Translations under genes and position numbers: made by a program
Shown here: one piece after another, positions 9,069-17,230 of the stretch
Position numbering within the stretch: the stretch's first letter is position 1
How the letters are laid out: each line of letters opens with the position of its first letter
Assembly (NCBI GenBank): GCA_949294185.1
Contig: CASFGA010000001.1
Span: forward strand, 124,001-188,000
From: an uncultured Bacteroides sp.
Lineage (GTDB): Bacteria; Bacteroidota; Bacteroidia; Bacteroidales; Bacteroidaceae
DNA length: 64,000 bases
Direction of reading: 5' to 3'
The notes under the pieces: model-generated
Database searches by the model: none
What the model saw: only the letters and a program-made list of their open reading frames with translations
What the model was told of the DNA's origin: nothing

Positions 9069-9479
9069 TCATTCCAAAGAGTCAATAGCCAGCTCTTCGC
9101 TCTTACGGTATCCCGAACTGGTCAGTACGGCAATCAGCGACTGCTCCTCATCCGTAATCCTCACTTCGATGAAAGGGGCGCGGGGATGATTGAATGTTTC
9201 AAACGCCTCGGCATATATGTATCCTTCACGCGCCGGACGCAGAAAAGAAATGCAGGCATTCAGCGAAAGTGTCAGCTTGTGATGGCTGTTAGCCACCGCT
9301 GCAAAGGCCAGATCGGCCAAAGTAAACAAGGCTCCTCCCTGACAGACCCCTCCCGCATTCAGATGGTTCTGCGTGACAAGCATACGCGCCTTAGCATATC
9401 CAGGTTGGACTTCCAACAATTCAACTCCGGCATTGGCCGCAAAGCGGTCGTTCGCCAACATTTCTCTCAGTGTTCCCAT
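9069..9479 (-). CDS. PaaI-type hotdog-fold thioesterase
   Basis: A 136-residue single-domain protein of the PaaI/YdiI-like acyl-CoA thioesterase group. The conserved block HLNAGGVCQGGALFTLADLA (about residues 39-58) holds the active-site helix of the hotdog fold, with Asp56 in the position of the catalytic acidic residue. The C-terminal part (ISFLRPAREG, then a strand with IEVRITDE) is typical. It should hydrolyse an acyl-CoA in the cytosol; the acyl group is unknown. It lies 4 bases downstream of the Smr-domain gene on the same strand and is the last gene of a three-gene unit. Confidence 0.85.
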   Translation of the reverse strand: MGTLREMLANDRFAANAGVELLEVQPGYAKARMLVTQNHLNAGGVCQGGALFTLADLAFAAVANSHHKLTLSLNACISFLRPAREGYIYAEAFETFNHPRAPFIEVRITDEEQSLIAVLTSSGYRKSEELAIDSLE

Positions 9480-9483
9480 AGGC

Positions 9484-10530
9484 TTAATGAATTATTACCA
9501 TTGTCGCGCCGAATCCGTATTCGCGGAACGAGGCATCCTGACTCTGGAAAGTTTTATATTTATGTTTCAGTTCATCCAATATGGCCCGGCGAAGCACACC
9601 GTCTCCCTTTCCGTGAATGAAGACTATCTTCTGCCCTTTCCTGTTCTTGTATTCTTCAAGCGTCTTGCGGAACACATCCAACTGATATTCCAGCATTTCT
9701 CCGCTGCTCATTCCCGTCGTGTCATCCAACAGTTCATGTATATGGAGGTCTATTTCCACCACATCATTCTTCATCTTCGGCTGCTTCGGCTGCCGCTTGG
9801 CAGGTTCGGATGCACCCTTTCGCAACAGGGCTTCCTTGATGTCATCGGCCGATACGTATACTTGCCTGGGCGATTCGTCATCCTTCACAATATCATAAAT
9901 CAAGGCAGGCTCCTCAAAAAAGTCGGACGACTGGAAAGTATGCAGCTTATAAAACTTTACCGTATCAATCCGCAGTTCCTGACTCACGGCCTGCTTCAGC
10001 AGGAAAGTACGGTCATCCTTGTATGCCACAAGTTGCACGGCCACACGCTCCATCCCGCCCAAGTCGGCCTTGCCGAATTCCTCCAGATGCAGCTTCATAT
10101 TCGGCTTCACCGTACCGCGACTACGCAGTGTCCAGCTATTCCCCTCCGCAGACAGATAAAGATAATCGATGAAATAATTGCTGTCGTTTACCAGATAAGC
10201 GTCGAAAGCAGTAGATGAAATCATCTTTATGTCTTGAGGCACATAAGCCAGAAAAACGTTCAACACATCGTTTCCCCTGATTTCAGGAGCGCGATAAGTT
10301 ACCGGCTTGTCTTCCTCCTCTTCCGGCTCCGGATCAGCCTCCTCCTTCTTCGAAGTCGGCTTCAAAGGAATGTTATAATTGTCAGTTTCTATTACTACAC
10401 ATTCACGTATCAGCATCGGAATTTCAAAGCCATCTTCATCCTCCACCAAGGCAATGTCCTTCCCTTGAAAGCCTCTTACCACTCCGCCTCCCACTTCACT
10501 CAGGAAACGCACCTTATCTCCTATTTTCAT
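9484..10530 (-). CDS. Smr-domain protein with Bacteroidales N-terminal DUF2027 region
   Basis: A 348-residue cytosolic protein. The N-terminus begins with a KOW/SH3-like strand set ([15 protein letters not shown]), followed by an acidic linker rich in Glu and Pro (about residues 63-75). A beta-rich middle region belongs to the DUF2027 architecture found in Bacteroidetes. The C-terminal 90 residues are a Small MutS-Related domain with the nuclease signature EIDLHIHEL and [10 protein letters not shown]. Smr domains nick or cleave branched DNA or RNA; the DLH and HGKG motifs needed for that are present. Upstream lies the nitroreductase (40-base gap), downstream the thioesterase (4-base gap). The cellular role of this fusion is not established. 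Confidence 0.85.
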   Translation of the reverse strand: MKIGDKVRFLSEVGGGVVRGFQGKDIALVEDEDGFEIPMLIRECVVIETDNYNIPLKPTSKKEEADPEPEEEEDKPVTYRAPEIRGNDVLNVFLAYVPQDIKMISSTAFDAYLVNDSNYFIDYLYLSAEGNSWTLRSRGTVKPNMKLHLEEFGKADLGGMERVAVQLVAYKDDRTFLLKQAVSQELRIDTVKFYKLHTFQSSDFFEEPALIYDIVKDDESPRQVYVSADDIKEALLRKGASEPAKRQPKQPKMKNDVVEIDLHIHELLDDTTGMSSGEMLEYQLDVFRKTLEEYKNRKGQKIVFIHGKGDGVLRRAILDELKHKYKTFQSQDASFREYGFGATMVIIH

Positions 10531-10570
10531 ATTCGTCCTATATTAATTCTGATCAATATCCGTCACTCGT

Positions 10571-11314
10571 TCACTCTTCAAGAAATCTCTGCTGCTTCAG
10601 CACACGCTTCAGTCCTTCAGACATATATTCATTGTCCGACTTCTTATAACGGATGTCTGTAAATATCTGCGCAAGCGTTTCGGTATGGTTGATTTCCACA
10701 AAATGCCTGTTTTCCGGCAGCGACTCTTTATGGGCGTAGATGTCGTCTATCATCTCCGGCGAATAGTCATGGTAACGTTCGTTGTGAACGACACCGCAAA
10801 GAGGCAGACGATCGGGCTGTTCAGGATGCTCGTCAGGATATCCCACTGTGATTGTCGCTACAGGAACCACCTGCTCTGGCAACTCCAGTATTTCTATAAT
10901 CTGGTTAGGATTGTAAATGGTCGTACCCAAAAAACAAATCCCCAATCCGTTTTCTTCGGCCAATGTGCAGAAATTCTGCGTGACGAGCAGTGCATCCGTA
11001 GCCGCATTCAGAAAAGAAATAAAGTTGTTATAGCCCGGAACGGCCTTCCGCCCGCGGCACCACAAACTGAAACGATGGAAATCCGCACAAAAGGTAAGTA
11101 CCACCGGAGCCGATGTCACCATCGGTTGGTTGAAATGAGCAGGAGCCAACCGCGACTTCATCGCAGCATCACGTGTCACCACCACGCTGTAAAGCTGCAT
11201 GTTCCCCATGGTCGATGCACGGAAAGACTCTTCCAACAGTTCATTCAGCAAGGCTTCCGGTATATCTTGCTGCTTATATTTACGTATCGTTCTTCTGTTT
11301 CTGATAGATTCCAT
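10571..11314 (-). CDS. Nitroreductase-family FMN oxidoreductase
   Basis: A 247-residue protein with the nitroreductase fold. The N-terminal FMN-phosphate contact IRNRRTIRKYK is typical of the NfsA/FRP-like branch, as are the helix with SFRASTMGNMQLY and the central block ALLVTQNFCTLAEENGLGICFLG. NAD(P)H-dependent reduction of quinones, flavins or nitro compounds is the family activity; the true substrate is not visible. It is the first gene of the minus-strand unit and has a good promoter box about 28 bases upstream of its ATG. Confidence 0.88.
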   Translation of the reverse strand: MESIRNRRTIRKYKQQDIPEALLNELLEESFRASTMGNMQLYSVVVTRDAAMKSRLAPAHFNQPMVTSAPVVLTFCADFHRFSLWCRGRKAVPGYNNFISFLNAATDALLVTQNFCTLAEENGLGICFLGTTIYNPNQIIEILELPEQVVPVATITVGYPDEHPEQPDRLPLCGVVHNERYHDYSPEMIDDIYAHKESLPENRHFVEINHTETLAQIFTDIRYKKSDNEYMSEGLKRVLKQQRFLEE

Positions 11315-11341
11315 GATGTTCTAATATTGGTTACAATGCTA

Positions 11342-11370
11342 CAAATATACGATTTTTTCCCTTTAACCAA
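11342..11370 (-). promoter_or_regulatory. Promoter of the nitroreductase / Smr / thioesterase operon
   Basis: On the minus strand the -7 box reads TATATTTG (11349-11342, perfect TAnnTTTG). A TTGG (11370-11367) lies 17-18 bases further upstream as -33 element, slightly shorter than the usual spacing. Confidence 0.55.
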
Positions 11371-11532
11371 TCATGTCCGCCTTATAATATTTAAATATTC
11401 TATTTATATAATAGTTTCCCGTTTTGGAAAACTTTTCAAATAGACAAATCACACAAACACTTATACAACAACTAATTAAAGAAAAGAAACGGGAAACTTA
11501 TCAACCTGTTGATAACTTATTTCTTTTTTCTT

Positions 11533-11562
11533 TTGGAAATAAGAAAAACATCCTTAGCTTTG
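11533..11562 (+). promoter_or_regulatory. Promoter of the ribonucleotide reductase gene
   Basis: TTG at 11533-11535 and TAGCTTTG at 11555-11562 are separated by 19 bases, a full match to the Bacteroidales consensus. Transcription would start near 11569, 30 bases before the GTG start. The short leader leaves no room for a cobalamin riboswitch. Confidence 0.7.
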
Positions 11563-11598
11563 CGAGTATTAAAACAAACTTCGATATAAACAAATCTC

Positions 11599-14142
11599 GT
11601 GGAAAAGAAGACTTACAGCTACGACGAAGCGTTTGAGGCTTCGCTACACTATTTCAATGGAGATGAACTGGCCGCACGCGTATGGGTAAACAAGTATGCG
11701 GTCAAGGACTCGTTCGGGAACATCTATGAAAAGTCCCCGGAAGACATGCACTGGCGCCTGGCTCGGGAGGTGGCGCGCATAGAGAAGCGGTATCCCAACC
11801 CGCTCAGCGAACAGGAACTGTTTGACCTGTTCGACCGCTTCAGATACATTGTGCCGCAGGGAAGCCCCATGACCGGCATTGGAAACGACTTTCAGGTGGC
11901 ATCGCTCTCAAACTGTTTCGTCATCGGACTCGACGGACAAGCCGACTCTTACGGAGCCATCATACGCATAGACGAAGAGCAGGTGCAGCTCATGAAGCGT
12001 CGCGGAGGTGTGGGACACGACCTCTCCCACATACGCCCCAAAGGTTCACCCGTGAAAAACTCGGCGCTTACCTCTACGGGACTGGTTCCATTCATGGAAC
12101 GGTATTCGAATTCCACGCGTGAAGTGGCGCAGGACGGACGGCGCGGAGCGCTGATGCTTAGCGTATCAATCAAGCATCCCGACTCCGAATCGTTCATCGA
12201 CGCAAAGATGACGGAAGGAAAGGTAACAGGAGCCAACGTATCGGTAAAGCTTGACGATGAATTCATGGAAGCAGCCGTCAGCGGAAAGCCGTACACCCAA
12301 CAGTTTCCCATCGATTCGTCCAATCCGACAGTGACGAAAGAAATCAACGCAGCGGAACTATGGAAAAAGATTGTGCATAACGCATGGAAATCGGCCGAAC
12401 CGGGAGTGCTGTTCTGGGATACCATCATCCGCGAATCCGTACCCGATTGTTACGCCGATTTAGGATTTCGCACCGTATCGACCAATCCTTGCGGAGAGAT
12501 TCCTCTGTGTCCCTACGACTCATGCCGCCTGCTCGCCATCAATCTCTACTCGTATGTGGCGAATCCCTTCACACCCGAAGCCCATTTTGACTTCGAGCTT
12601 TTCAGGAAACACGTGGCACTGGCACAGCGTATCATGGATGATATCATCGATCTGGAACTGGAAAAGATAGACCGCATCATGCAGAAGATTGACTCCGACC
12701 CTGAAAGCGACGAGGTAAAGGGAGCCGAACGGCATCTGTGGGAGAAGATACGCCGCAAGTCAGGTATGGGACGACGCACCGGCGTGGGAATTACAGCCGA
12801 AGGCGATATGCTGGCCGCCATGGGACTGCGTTACGGCACGGAAGAGGCCACCGAATTTTCAGAAAAGGTACACAAGACCATTGCACTGGAAGCCTACCGT
12901 TCATCGGTCTGCATGGCCAAAGAACGAGGCGCATTCGAGATATACGATGCCCAGCGCGAGAAAGAAAACCCGTTCATCAACCGCCTGAAAGAAGCCGACC
13001 CGCAGCTCTATGAAGAGATGACACGCTACGGACGGCGCAACATCGCCTGCCTCACCATCGCTCCAACCGGAACTACCAGTCTGATGACGCAGACCACTTC
13101 AGGCATTGAACCCGTGTTCATGCCCGTATACAAACGCCGCCGCAAGGTAAACCCGAATGATACTAATGTACATGTCGACTTCGTGGACGAAACAGGCGAT
13201 GCTTTCGAAGAATACACAGTATTCCACCATAAGTTCCTAGTATGGATGAAAGCCAACGGGTATGATCCGGACAAGCACTACACACAGGAGGAAATAGACA
13301 GACTGGTGGAAAAGTCGCCCTACTACAAGGCAACATCGAACGATGTGGACTGGCTGATGAAGGTGAAGATGCAAGGACGCATCCAAAAGTGGGTAGACCA
13401 CTCTATCAGCGTGACCATCAACCTGCCGAACAGCGTAGACGAAGATCTGGTAAACCGGCTGTATGTGGAAGCATGGCGCTCAGGATGTAAAGGATGCACC
13501 GTATACCGCGACGGTTCGCGCGCCGGCGTATTGCTATCGACCAAGAAGAAGGACGGAAAAGAAGAGGAAGAATGCCACTGCAAACCGCCTCAGGTGACCG
13601 AGGTACGTCCCAAAGTATTGGAAGCAGATGTAGTGCGCTTCCAGAACAACAAGGAGAAATGGGTAGCCTTTGTCGGACTATTAGACGGACGCCCCTACGA
13701 AATATTCACCGGTTTGCAGGACGATGACGACGGCATCATCTTACCTAAATCTGTGACGACCGGACGTATCATCAAAAACTACGATGAAAACGGATACAAG
13801 CACTACGACTTCCAGTTCGAGAACAAGCGGGGATACAAAATGACCATTGAGGGATTGTCTGAGAAGTTCAACAAAGAATACTGGAACTATGCCAAGCTGA
13901 TTTCAGGCGTATTGCGGTGGCGCATGCCCATCGAGCAAGTCATCAAGTTGGTGGACTCACTCCAGCTGGACAGCGAGAGCATCAACACCTGGAAAAACGG
14001 TGTGGCACGTGCATTGAAGAAGTATGTGCAGGACGGGACTGAAGCCAGAGGCGTGAAGTGTCCCAACTGCGGACATGAAACACTCGTATATCAAGAGGGT
14101 TGCCTGATCTGCAAGACCTGCGGCTCATCTCGATGCGGATGA
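11599..14142 (+). CDS. nrdJ: Adenosylcobalamin-dependent (class II) ribonucleoside-diphosphate reductase
   Basis: An 847-residue enzyme that makes deoxyribonucleotides with a radical generated from coenzyme B12, independent of oxygen. Class II landmarks: SLSNCFVIG near residue 100 (one of the redox cysteines), the substrate-site stretch MKRRGGVGHDLSHIRP, NPCGEIPLCPYDSCR carrying the thiyl-radical cysteine, and IAPTGTTSLMTQTTSGIEPVF, which binds nucleotide phosphates. The C-terminus is a zinc ribbon with four or more cysteines (CPNCG, CKTCG), usual in this branch for re-reducing the active site. Translation starts at a GTG; the next in-frame ATG would delete conserved sequence. A perfect promoter precedes it and an intrinsic terminator follows. 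Confidence 0.93.
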   Translation: MEKKTYSYDEAFEASLHYFNGDELAARVWVNKYAVKDSFGNIYEKSPEDMHWRLAREVARIEKRYPNPLSEQELFDLFDRFRYIVPQGSPMTGIGNDFQVASLSNCFVIGLDGQADSYGAIIRIDEEQVQLMKRRGGVGHDLSHIRPKGSPVKNSALTSTGLVPFMERYSNSTREVAQDGRRGALMLSVSIKHPDSESFIDAKMTEGKVTGANVSVKLDDEFMEAAVSGKPYTQQFPIDSSNPTVTKEINAAELWKKIVHNAWKSAEPGVLFWDTIIRESVPDCYADLGFRTVSTNPCGEIPLCPYDSCRLLAINLYSYVANPFTPEAHFDFELFRKHVALAQRIMDDIIDLELEKIDRIMQKIDSDPESDEVKGAERHLWEKIRRKSGMGRRTGVGITAEGDMLAAMGLRYGTEEATEFSEKVHKTIALEAYRSSVCMAKERGAFEIYDAQREKENPFINRLKEADPQLYEEMTRYGRRNIACLTIAPTGTTSLMTQTTSGIEPVFMPVYKRRRKVNPNDTNVHVDFVDETGDAFEEYTVFHHKFLVWMKANGYDPDKHYTQEEIDRLVEKSPYYKATSNDVDWLMKVKMQGRIQKWVDHSISVTINLPNSVDEDLVNRLYVEAWRSGCKGCTVYRDGSRAGVLLSTKKKDGKEEEECHCKPPQVTEVRPKVLEADVVRFQNNKEKWVAFVGLLDGRPYEIFTGLQDDDDGIILPKSVTTGRIIKNYDENGYKHYDFQFENKRGYKMTIEGLSEKFNKEYWNYAKLISGVLRWRMPIEQVIKLVDSLQLDSESINTWKNGVARALKKYVQDGTEARGVKCPNCGHETLVYQEGCLICKTCGSSRCG

Positions 14143-14178
14143 CACATCCGGGAGAAGTGAGATAATATCATAGAAAAT

Positions 14179-14230
14179 ACGGACTGAGCGGATTTCGTCC
14201 GTCACGATTCCGCCAGTCCGTTTCTTTTTT
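14179..14230 (+). terminator. Rho-independent terminator after nrdJ
   Basis: ACGGACTgaGCGGA (14179-14192) pairs with TCCGCcAGTCCGT (14209-14221), giving 7 + 5 bp around a small internal loop. It is followed directly by a T-rich run (14221-14230). Confidence 0.85.
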
Positions 14231-14263
14231 ACCCGACAGAAAGTCACAGATTCATCCGAAATC

Positions 14264-14632
14264 ATGAAAAGTTCATCTATGTACATTCACCTCAACGGGC
14301 TGAAACTGTTCGCCTTTCACGGCGTAATGCCCCAAGAAAGCAAAACCGGGGCTGAATACACCATCGATATACGCCTGAAAACGGACTTCTCCACGGCCGC
14401 TGAAACGGACAGACTGGAGGGAACCGTGAACTATGCGGAAGTCTACCGACGGATAAAAGAGGAAATGGAAATACCGTCCCACCTGTTAGAACATGTATCG
14501 TTCCGCATCGCCCGACGGCTGATGAACGACTTCCCCACCCTAACCGAAATCCGCATCTGTCTCTACAAGCAGAATCCACCGATGGGAGCTGACTGCCGAC
14601 AGGTAGGAACGGAAGTGACCTATACCCGATAA
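14264..14632 (+). CDS. folB: Dihydroneopterin aldolase
   Basis: A 122-residue cytosolic enzyme of folate synthesis that converts 7,8-dihydroneopterin to 6-hydroxymethyl-7,8-dihydropterin and glycolaldehyde. Landmarks: LNGLKLFAFHGVMPQE near the N-terminus (Glu of this block contacts the pterin), TVNYAEVYRRI in the middle, LLEHVSFRIARRL, and the terminal KQNPPMGADC with the catalytic lysine. Length is normal. It stands directly downstream of the nrdJ terminator and 15 bases before a phosphatase gene, so the two small genes probably share a transcript. Confidence 0.95.
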   Translation: MKSSSMYIHLNGLKLFAFHGVMPQESKTGAEYTIDIRLKTDFSTAAETDRLEGTVNYAEVYRRIKEEMEIPSHLLEHVSFRIARRLMNDFPTLTEIRICLYKQNPPMGADCRQVGTEVTYTR

Positions 14633-14647
14633 AAAGACATACAGATT

Positions 14648-15304
14648 ATGAAAAGACTTGCCATATTCGATCTGGACGGAACACTGCTCAACACGATAGC
14701 AGACTTGGCCACAGCCACCAATCAGGCACTGGCTCATTTCGGTTATCCTACCCACAATACGGAAGCCTACCGCTTCTTCGTGGGAAACGGCATTGACAAG
14801 CTGTTCGAACGTGCCCTGCCGGAAGACGCACGCACACAAGAAAACATCCTGAAGATACGTTCGCGCTTCCTTCCCTACTACAACGAGCACAACGCAGATC
14901 TGAGCAGACCCTATCCTGGTATAACTGAAATGCTCCGCTCCCTGCAAAGCCACCGCATCCTGATGGCCGTGGCCTCGAACAAGTATCAGGCCGCCACACA
15001 GAAACTCATCGGGCATTTCTTCCCCGACATCGCCTTTACTGCCATTTTGGGACAACGCGAAGGAATTCCCGCCAAGCCTCATCCGCAGATTGTATTTGAA
15101 ATCATGGAAAAAGCAGGGGTAGAGAAGAAGGACACTGCATATATAGGCGACTCTGGCGTGGACATGGAAACAGGAAGAAATGCGGGAGTGGACACGATAG
15201 GGGTGATCTGGGGATTCCGCCCCCGTGAAGAACTGGAAGCCTGCCGCCCGCAGCTCATCGCCCACCAGTGCGAAGACATACTGAAATTCCTGCATGACCG
15301 CTGA
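14648..15304 (+). CDS. gph: HAD-superfamily phosphoglycolate phosphatase
   Basis: A 218-residue haloacid-dehalogenase phosphatase. Motif I is FDLDGTLLN with nucleophile Asp8 and acid/base Asp10. Motif II is VASNK, motif III the Lys in AKPHP, and motif IV GDSGVDMETGRNAG binds magnesium. The cap domain between motif I and II is the small helical C1 type of Gph. The closest functional description is phosphoglycolate phosphatase, but the family also includes other small sugar-phosphate phosphatases. It is probably co-transcribed with folB. The terminator at 15400 follows. Confidence 0.85.
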   Translation: MKRLAIFDLDGTLLNTIADLATATNQALAHFGYPTHNTEAYRFFVGNGIDKLFERALPEDARTQENILKIRSRFLPYYNEHNADLSRPYPGITEMLRSLQSHRILMAVASNKYQAATQKLIGHFFPDIAFTAILGQREGIPAKPHPQIVFEIMEKAGVEKKDTAYIGDSGVDMETGRNAGVDTIGVIWGFRPREELEACRPQLIAHQCEDILKFLHDR

Positions 15305-15399
15305 CCGCAGACAACCCGGGAAAAAGACAATGCAGAAAGAGCGTCTTGAAAAAGCAGATGCCCATATCACAGTCTGGCCATGCCCCGGCAAAACAGAAA

Positions 15400-15441
15400 T
15401 CCCTGCCTATAGATGCATGATATCTACAGGCAGGGACTTTT
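15400..15441. terminator. Bidirectional terminator between gph and the PUL operon
   Basis: TCCCTGCCTATAGAT (15400-15414) pairs with ATCTACAGGCAGGGA (15422-15436): 15 bp with a single mismatch and a 7-base loop. It is followed by CTTTTAATT on the plus strand. It separates the plus-strand core genes from the 3' end of the minus-strand PUL operon. Confidence 0.8.
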
Positions 15442-15498
15442 AATTGCAACTTTCATCCGTACCCAAACGGATTACGGCCCTGTCACAAAATCTATTTG

Positions 15499-16338
15499 CT
15501 ACTTGTCAACCGATATTCCCAACAGGGAAAGCATCCTCAACGCATAGCGTTTCCCCAATTCGCGATACCCCCGGGCACTGAAATGAAGATGGTCGGACAC
15601 TCCTTCACAACCTTCCGAAGGAATAATACTGGCCGACGGAATGACTTGGGGCAAAGTAGCGATGATGGCGTTCATTGAGGCACAAGCACCGTTCTGATCC
15701 TTGTTCACCATCTCTCCGGCAAGCAAAGGGACTGAATTGGATTCCAAATCCAAATCCTTTAACAGCTTATCATATACCTTTTTCACCTTCTGCGGCCAAA
15801 TGCTGTCATTCGTGTTCGATTCACCCTGATGAAGCAGGATTCCCTTTATCACCCCGTCCTTTTGGGCTTTTCTTCCCAGTTCCACCAGACGAGCATAAGG
15901 ATTTCCGTCATATTCCTTCACCATATTCTGCAACCACTCGGGCGATTCGGCCACATACGCCTGATAACTGTCTTCATCAAACAGCTCTATCTTACATCCC
16001 CCTACCGCAACGTTGATTACACCTACCCTTACCTTCTCCGGCAAATTCGCAACCATCGTCCGCCCGAAGTAATCGGCCGGGGTCAACCCCGTGTGACACC
16101 GCGCCAACGGCGGAACAGCTCTGTACCATTCACCTTTCGTCCGGTTCAAATCCGGGCAGTCCACTGCAGCCATCACCATAAAGCGTCCGTCCACTCCCGT
16201 CGTATCCTGCGGCTCTATGCGCGCATTCCCTTCCATATTCGACTGTCCGAAGCACAGATAAATATGAAAGTCAGGATCCTGAGCCGATGCGCCCAGTCCC
16301 CACAGGGCCAAAGCCCCCCATAATAAAAGCTTTTTCAT
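15499..16338 (-). CDS. SASA/CE6-type acetyl esterase (acetylxylan esterase candidate)
   Basis: A 279-residue secreted esterase with a signal peptide ending ASAQ at about residue 20. The SGNH-type nucleophile motif CFGQSNMEG places the catalytic serine at residue 33. HQGESN in the middle and DHLHFS near the C-terminus supply the remaining catalytic and oxyanion residues. This is the carbohydrate esterase family 6 / sialate O-acetylesterase (SASA) group. In a xylan PUL it most likely removes acetyl groups from xylose residues in the periplasm. It is the last gene of the ten-gene operon, 4 bases after the CE1 gene. Confidence 0.8.
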   Translation of the reverse strand: MKKLLLWGALALWGLGASAQDPDFHIYLCFGQSNMEGNARIEPQDTTGVDGRFMVMAAVDCPDLNRTKGEWYRAVPPLARCHTGLTPADYFGRTMVANLPEKVRVGVINVAVGGCKIELFDEDSYQAYVAESPEWLQNMVKEYDGNPYARLVELGRKAQKDGVIKGILLHQGESNTNDSIWPQKVKKVYDKLLKDLDLESNSVPLLAGEMVNKDQNGACASMNAIIATLPQVIPSASIIPSEGCEGVSDHLHFSARGYRELGKRYALRMLSLLGISVDK

Positions 16339-16342
16339 TTCT

Positions 16343-17212
16343 CTATTTTATATTTAAATCATTACGCAGCTGCTGAGAAACATACATCAACGCATCCCGC
16401 AAAGCCGGACGCCAATAGTTCCAGTCATGCCCTCCGCCTTTCACTCTGTATTCATAAGGAATCTGCCGACTGCGGAAAGCTGATATCAAATCCGCATTGG
16501 CATCATACGTAAAATCCTTGTCTCCACAGTCGATGAACCATCGTACCGTCTGCCATCTTTCCGTATCCTTTTCACTGCCTTTCAATATGGCATTTATAGG
16601 ATTATAGTCGTCTACCAACTGCTGCCTCCATGAAGCCGACGGATCGTTTTTCAGAAACTCCAAAGGTTGGCTACGCAGATAGCTGCTCATACCATACACC
16701 ACATTGAACATGTCCGGATGAAGCACACCGTAAACAACCGAAGCACCACCTCCCATCGAGTATCCGGCCACAGAACGGTAGTTTTTGCCTTTCTTTATCC
16801 GGTAAACGCTCTCTATATAGGGCACAAACTCACGGAAAAAGAAATCCTCATACCGCCAGTGGTCTGCATTAAACCAGATCATATTGTTCTTATTGGCTTC
16901 CGGACAGACGACAACCATCTGCTCCATCGCCCCGCAGGCGATAAGACTGTCGGCCAAATGACAGAGTCCACCATACGTTTCCCAATCCGTATTTGAACAT
17001 CCCCCGCCGTGCAGCAGATAAAGCACCGGATAACTCCGCTGCGCATCTGCATCATAACCCGGCGGAAGATAGACTGTATACTCCCGTTCCGCTATCCCTT
17101 GCAGAAGCCTGCAAGGTGCCGTCCTGTATTCCACTCTTCCTCCGGCAAGCATCACCACGCAAAAGCACATCAATACACAGACGGACAAACATCTTTTCAC
17201 AACATTCATCAT
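16343..17212 (-). CDS. CE1-type esterase (feruloyl or acetylxylan esterase), copy 1
   Basis: A 289-residue alpha/beta-hydrolase of the esterase D / CE1 group with an N-terminal hydrophobic export signal. The oxyanion region is LYLLHGGG, the nucleophile elbow GYSMGGG has Ser152, the acid is in DCGDKDF, and the histidine is in GGGHDWNYW near residue 264. CE1 members in xylan loci remove ferulate or acetate from arabinoxylan. It shares layout with the second CE1 at 31081 (LHG, SMGGG, GHDW) but differs much in sequence, so they probably act on different esters. It lies between GH31 and CE6 genes in the operon. Confidence 0.8.
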   Translation of the reverse strand: MMNVVKRCLSVCVLMCFCVVMLAGGRVEYRTAPCRLLQGIAEREYTVYLPPGYDADAQRSYPVLYLLHGGGCSNTDWETYGGLCHLADSLIACGAMEQMVVVCPEANKNNMIWFNADHWRYEDFFFREFVPYIESVYRIKKGKNYRSVAGYSMGGGASVVYGVLHPDMFNVVYGMSSYLRSQPLEFLKNDPSASWRQQLVDDYNPINAILKGSEKDTERWQTVRWFIDCGDKDFTYDANADLISAFRSRQIPYEYRVKGGGHDWNYWRPALRDALMYVSQQLRNDLNIK

Positions 17213-17230
17213 GCAATCCTCCTTTTATTG

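Noticed and set aside
11563..11598. Cobalamin riboswitch in front of the B12-dependent reductase
   Set aside because: The leader between the perfect promoter and the GTG is only about 30 bases, far too short for such an RNA.
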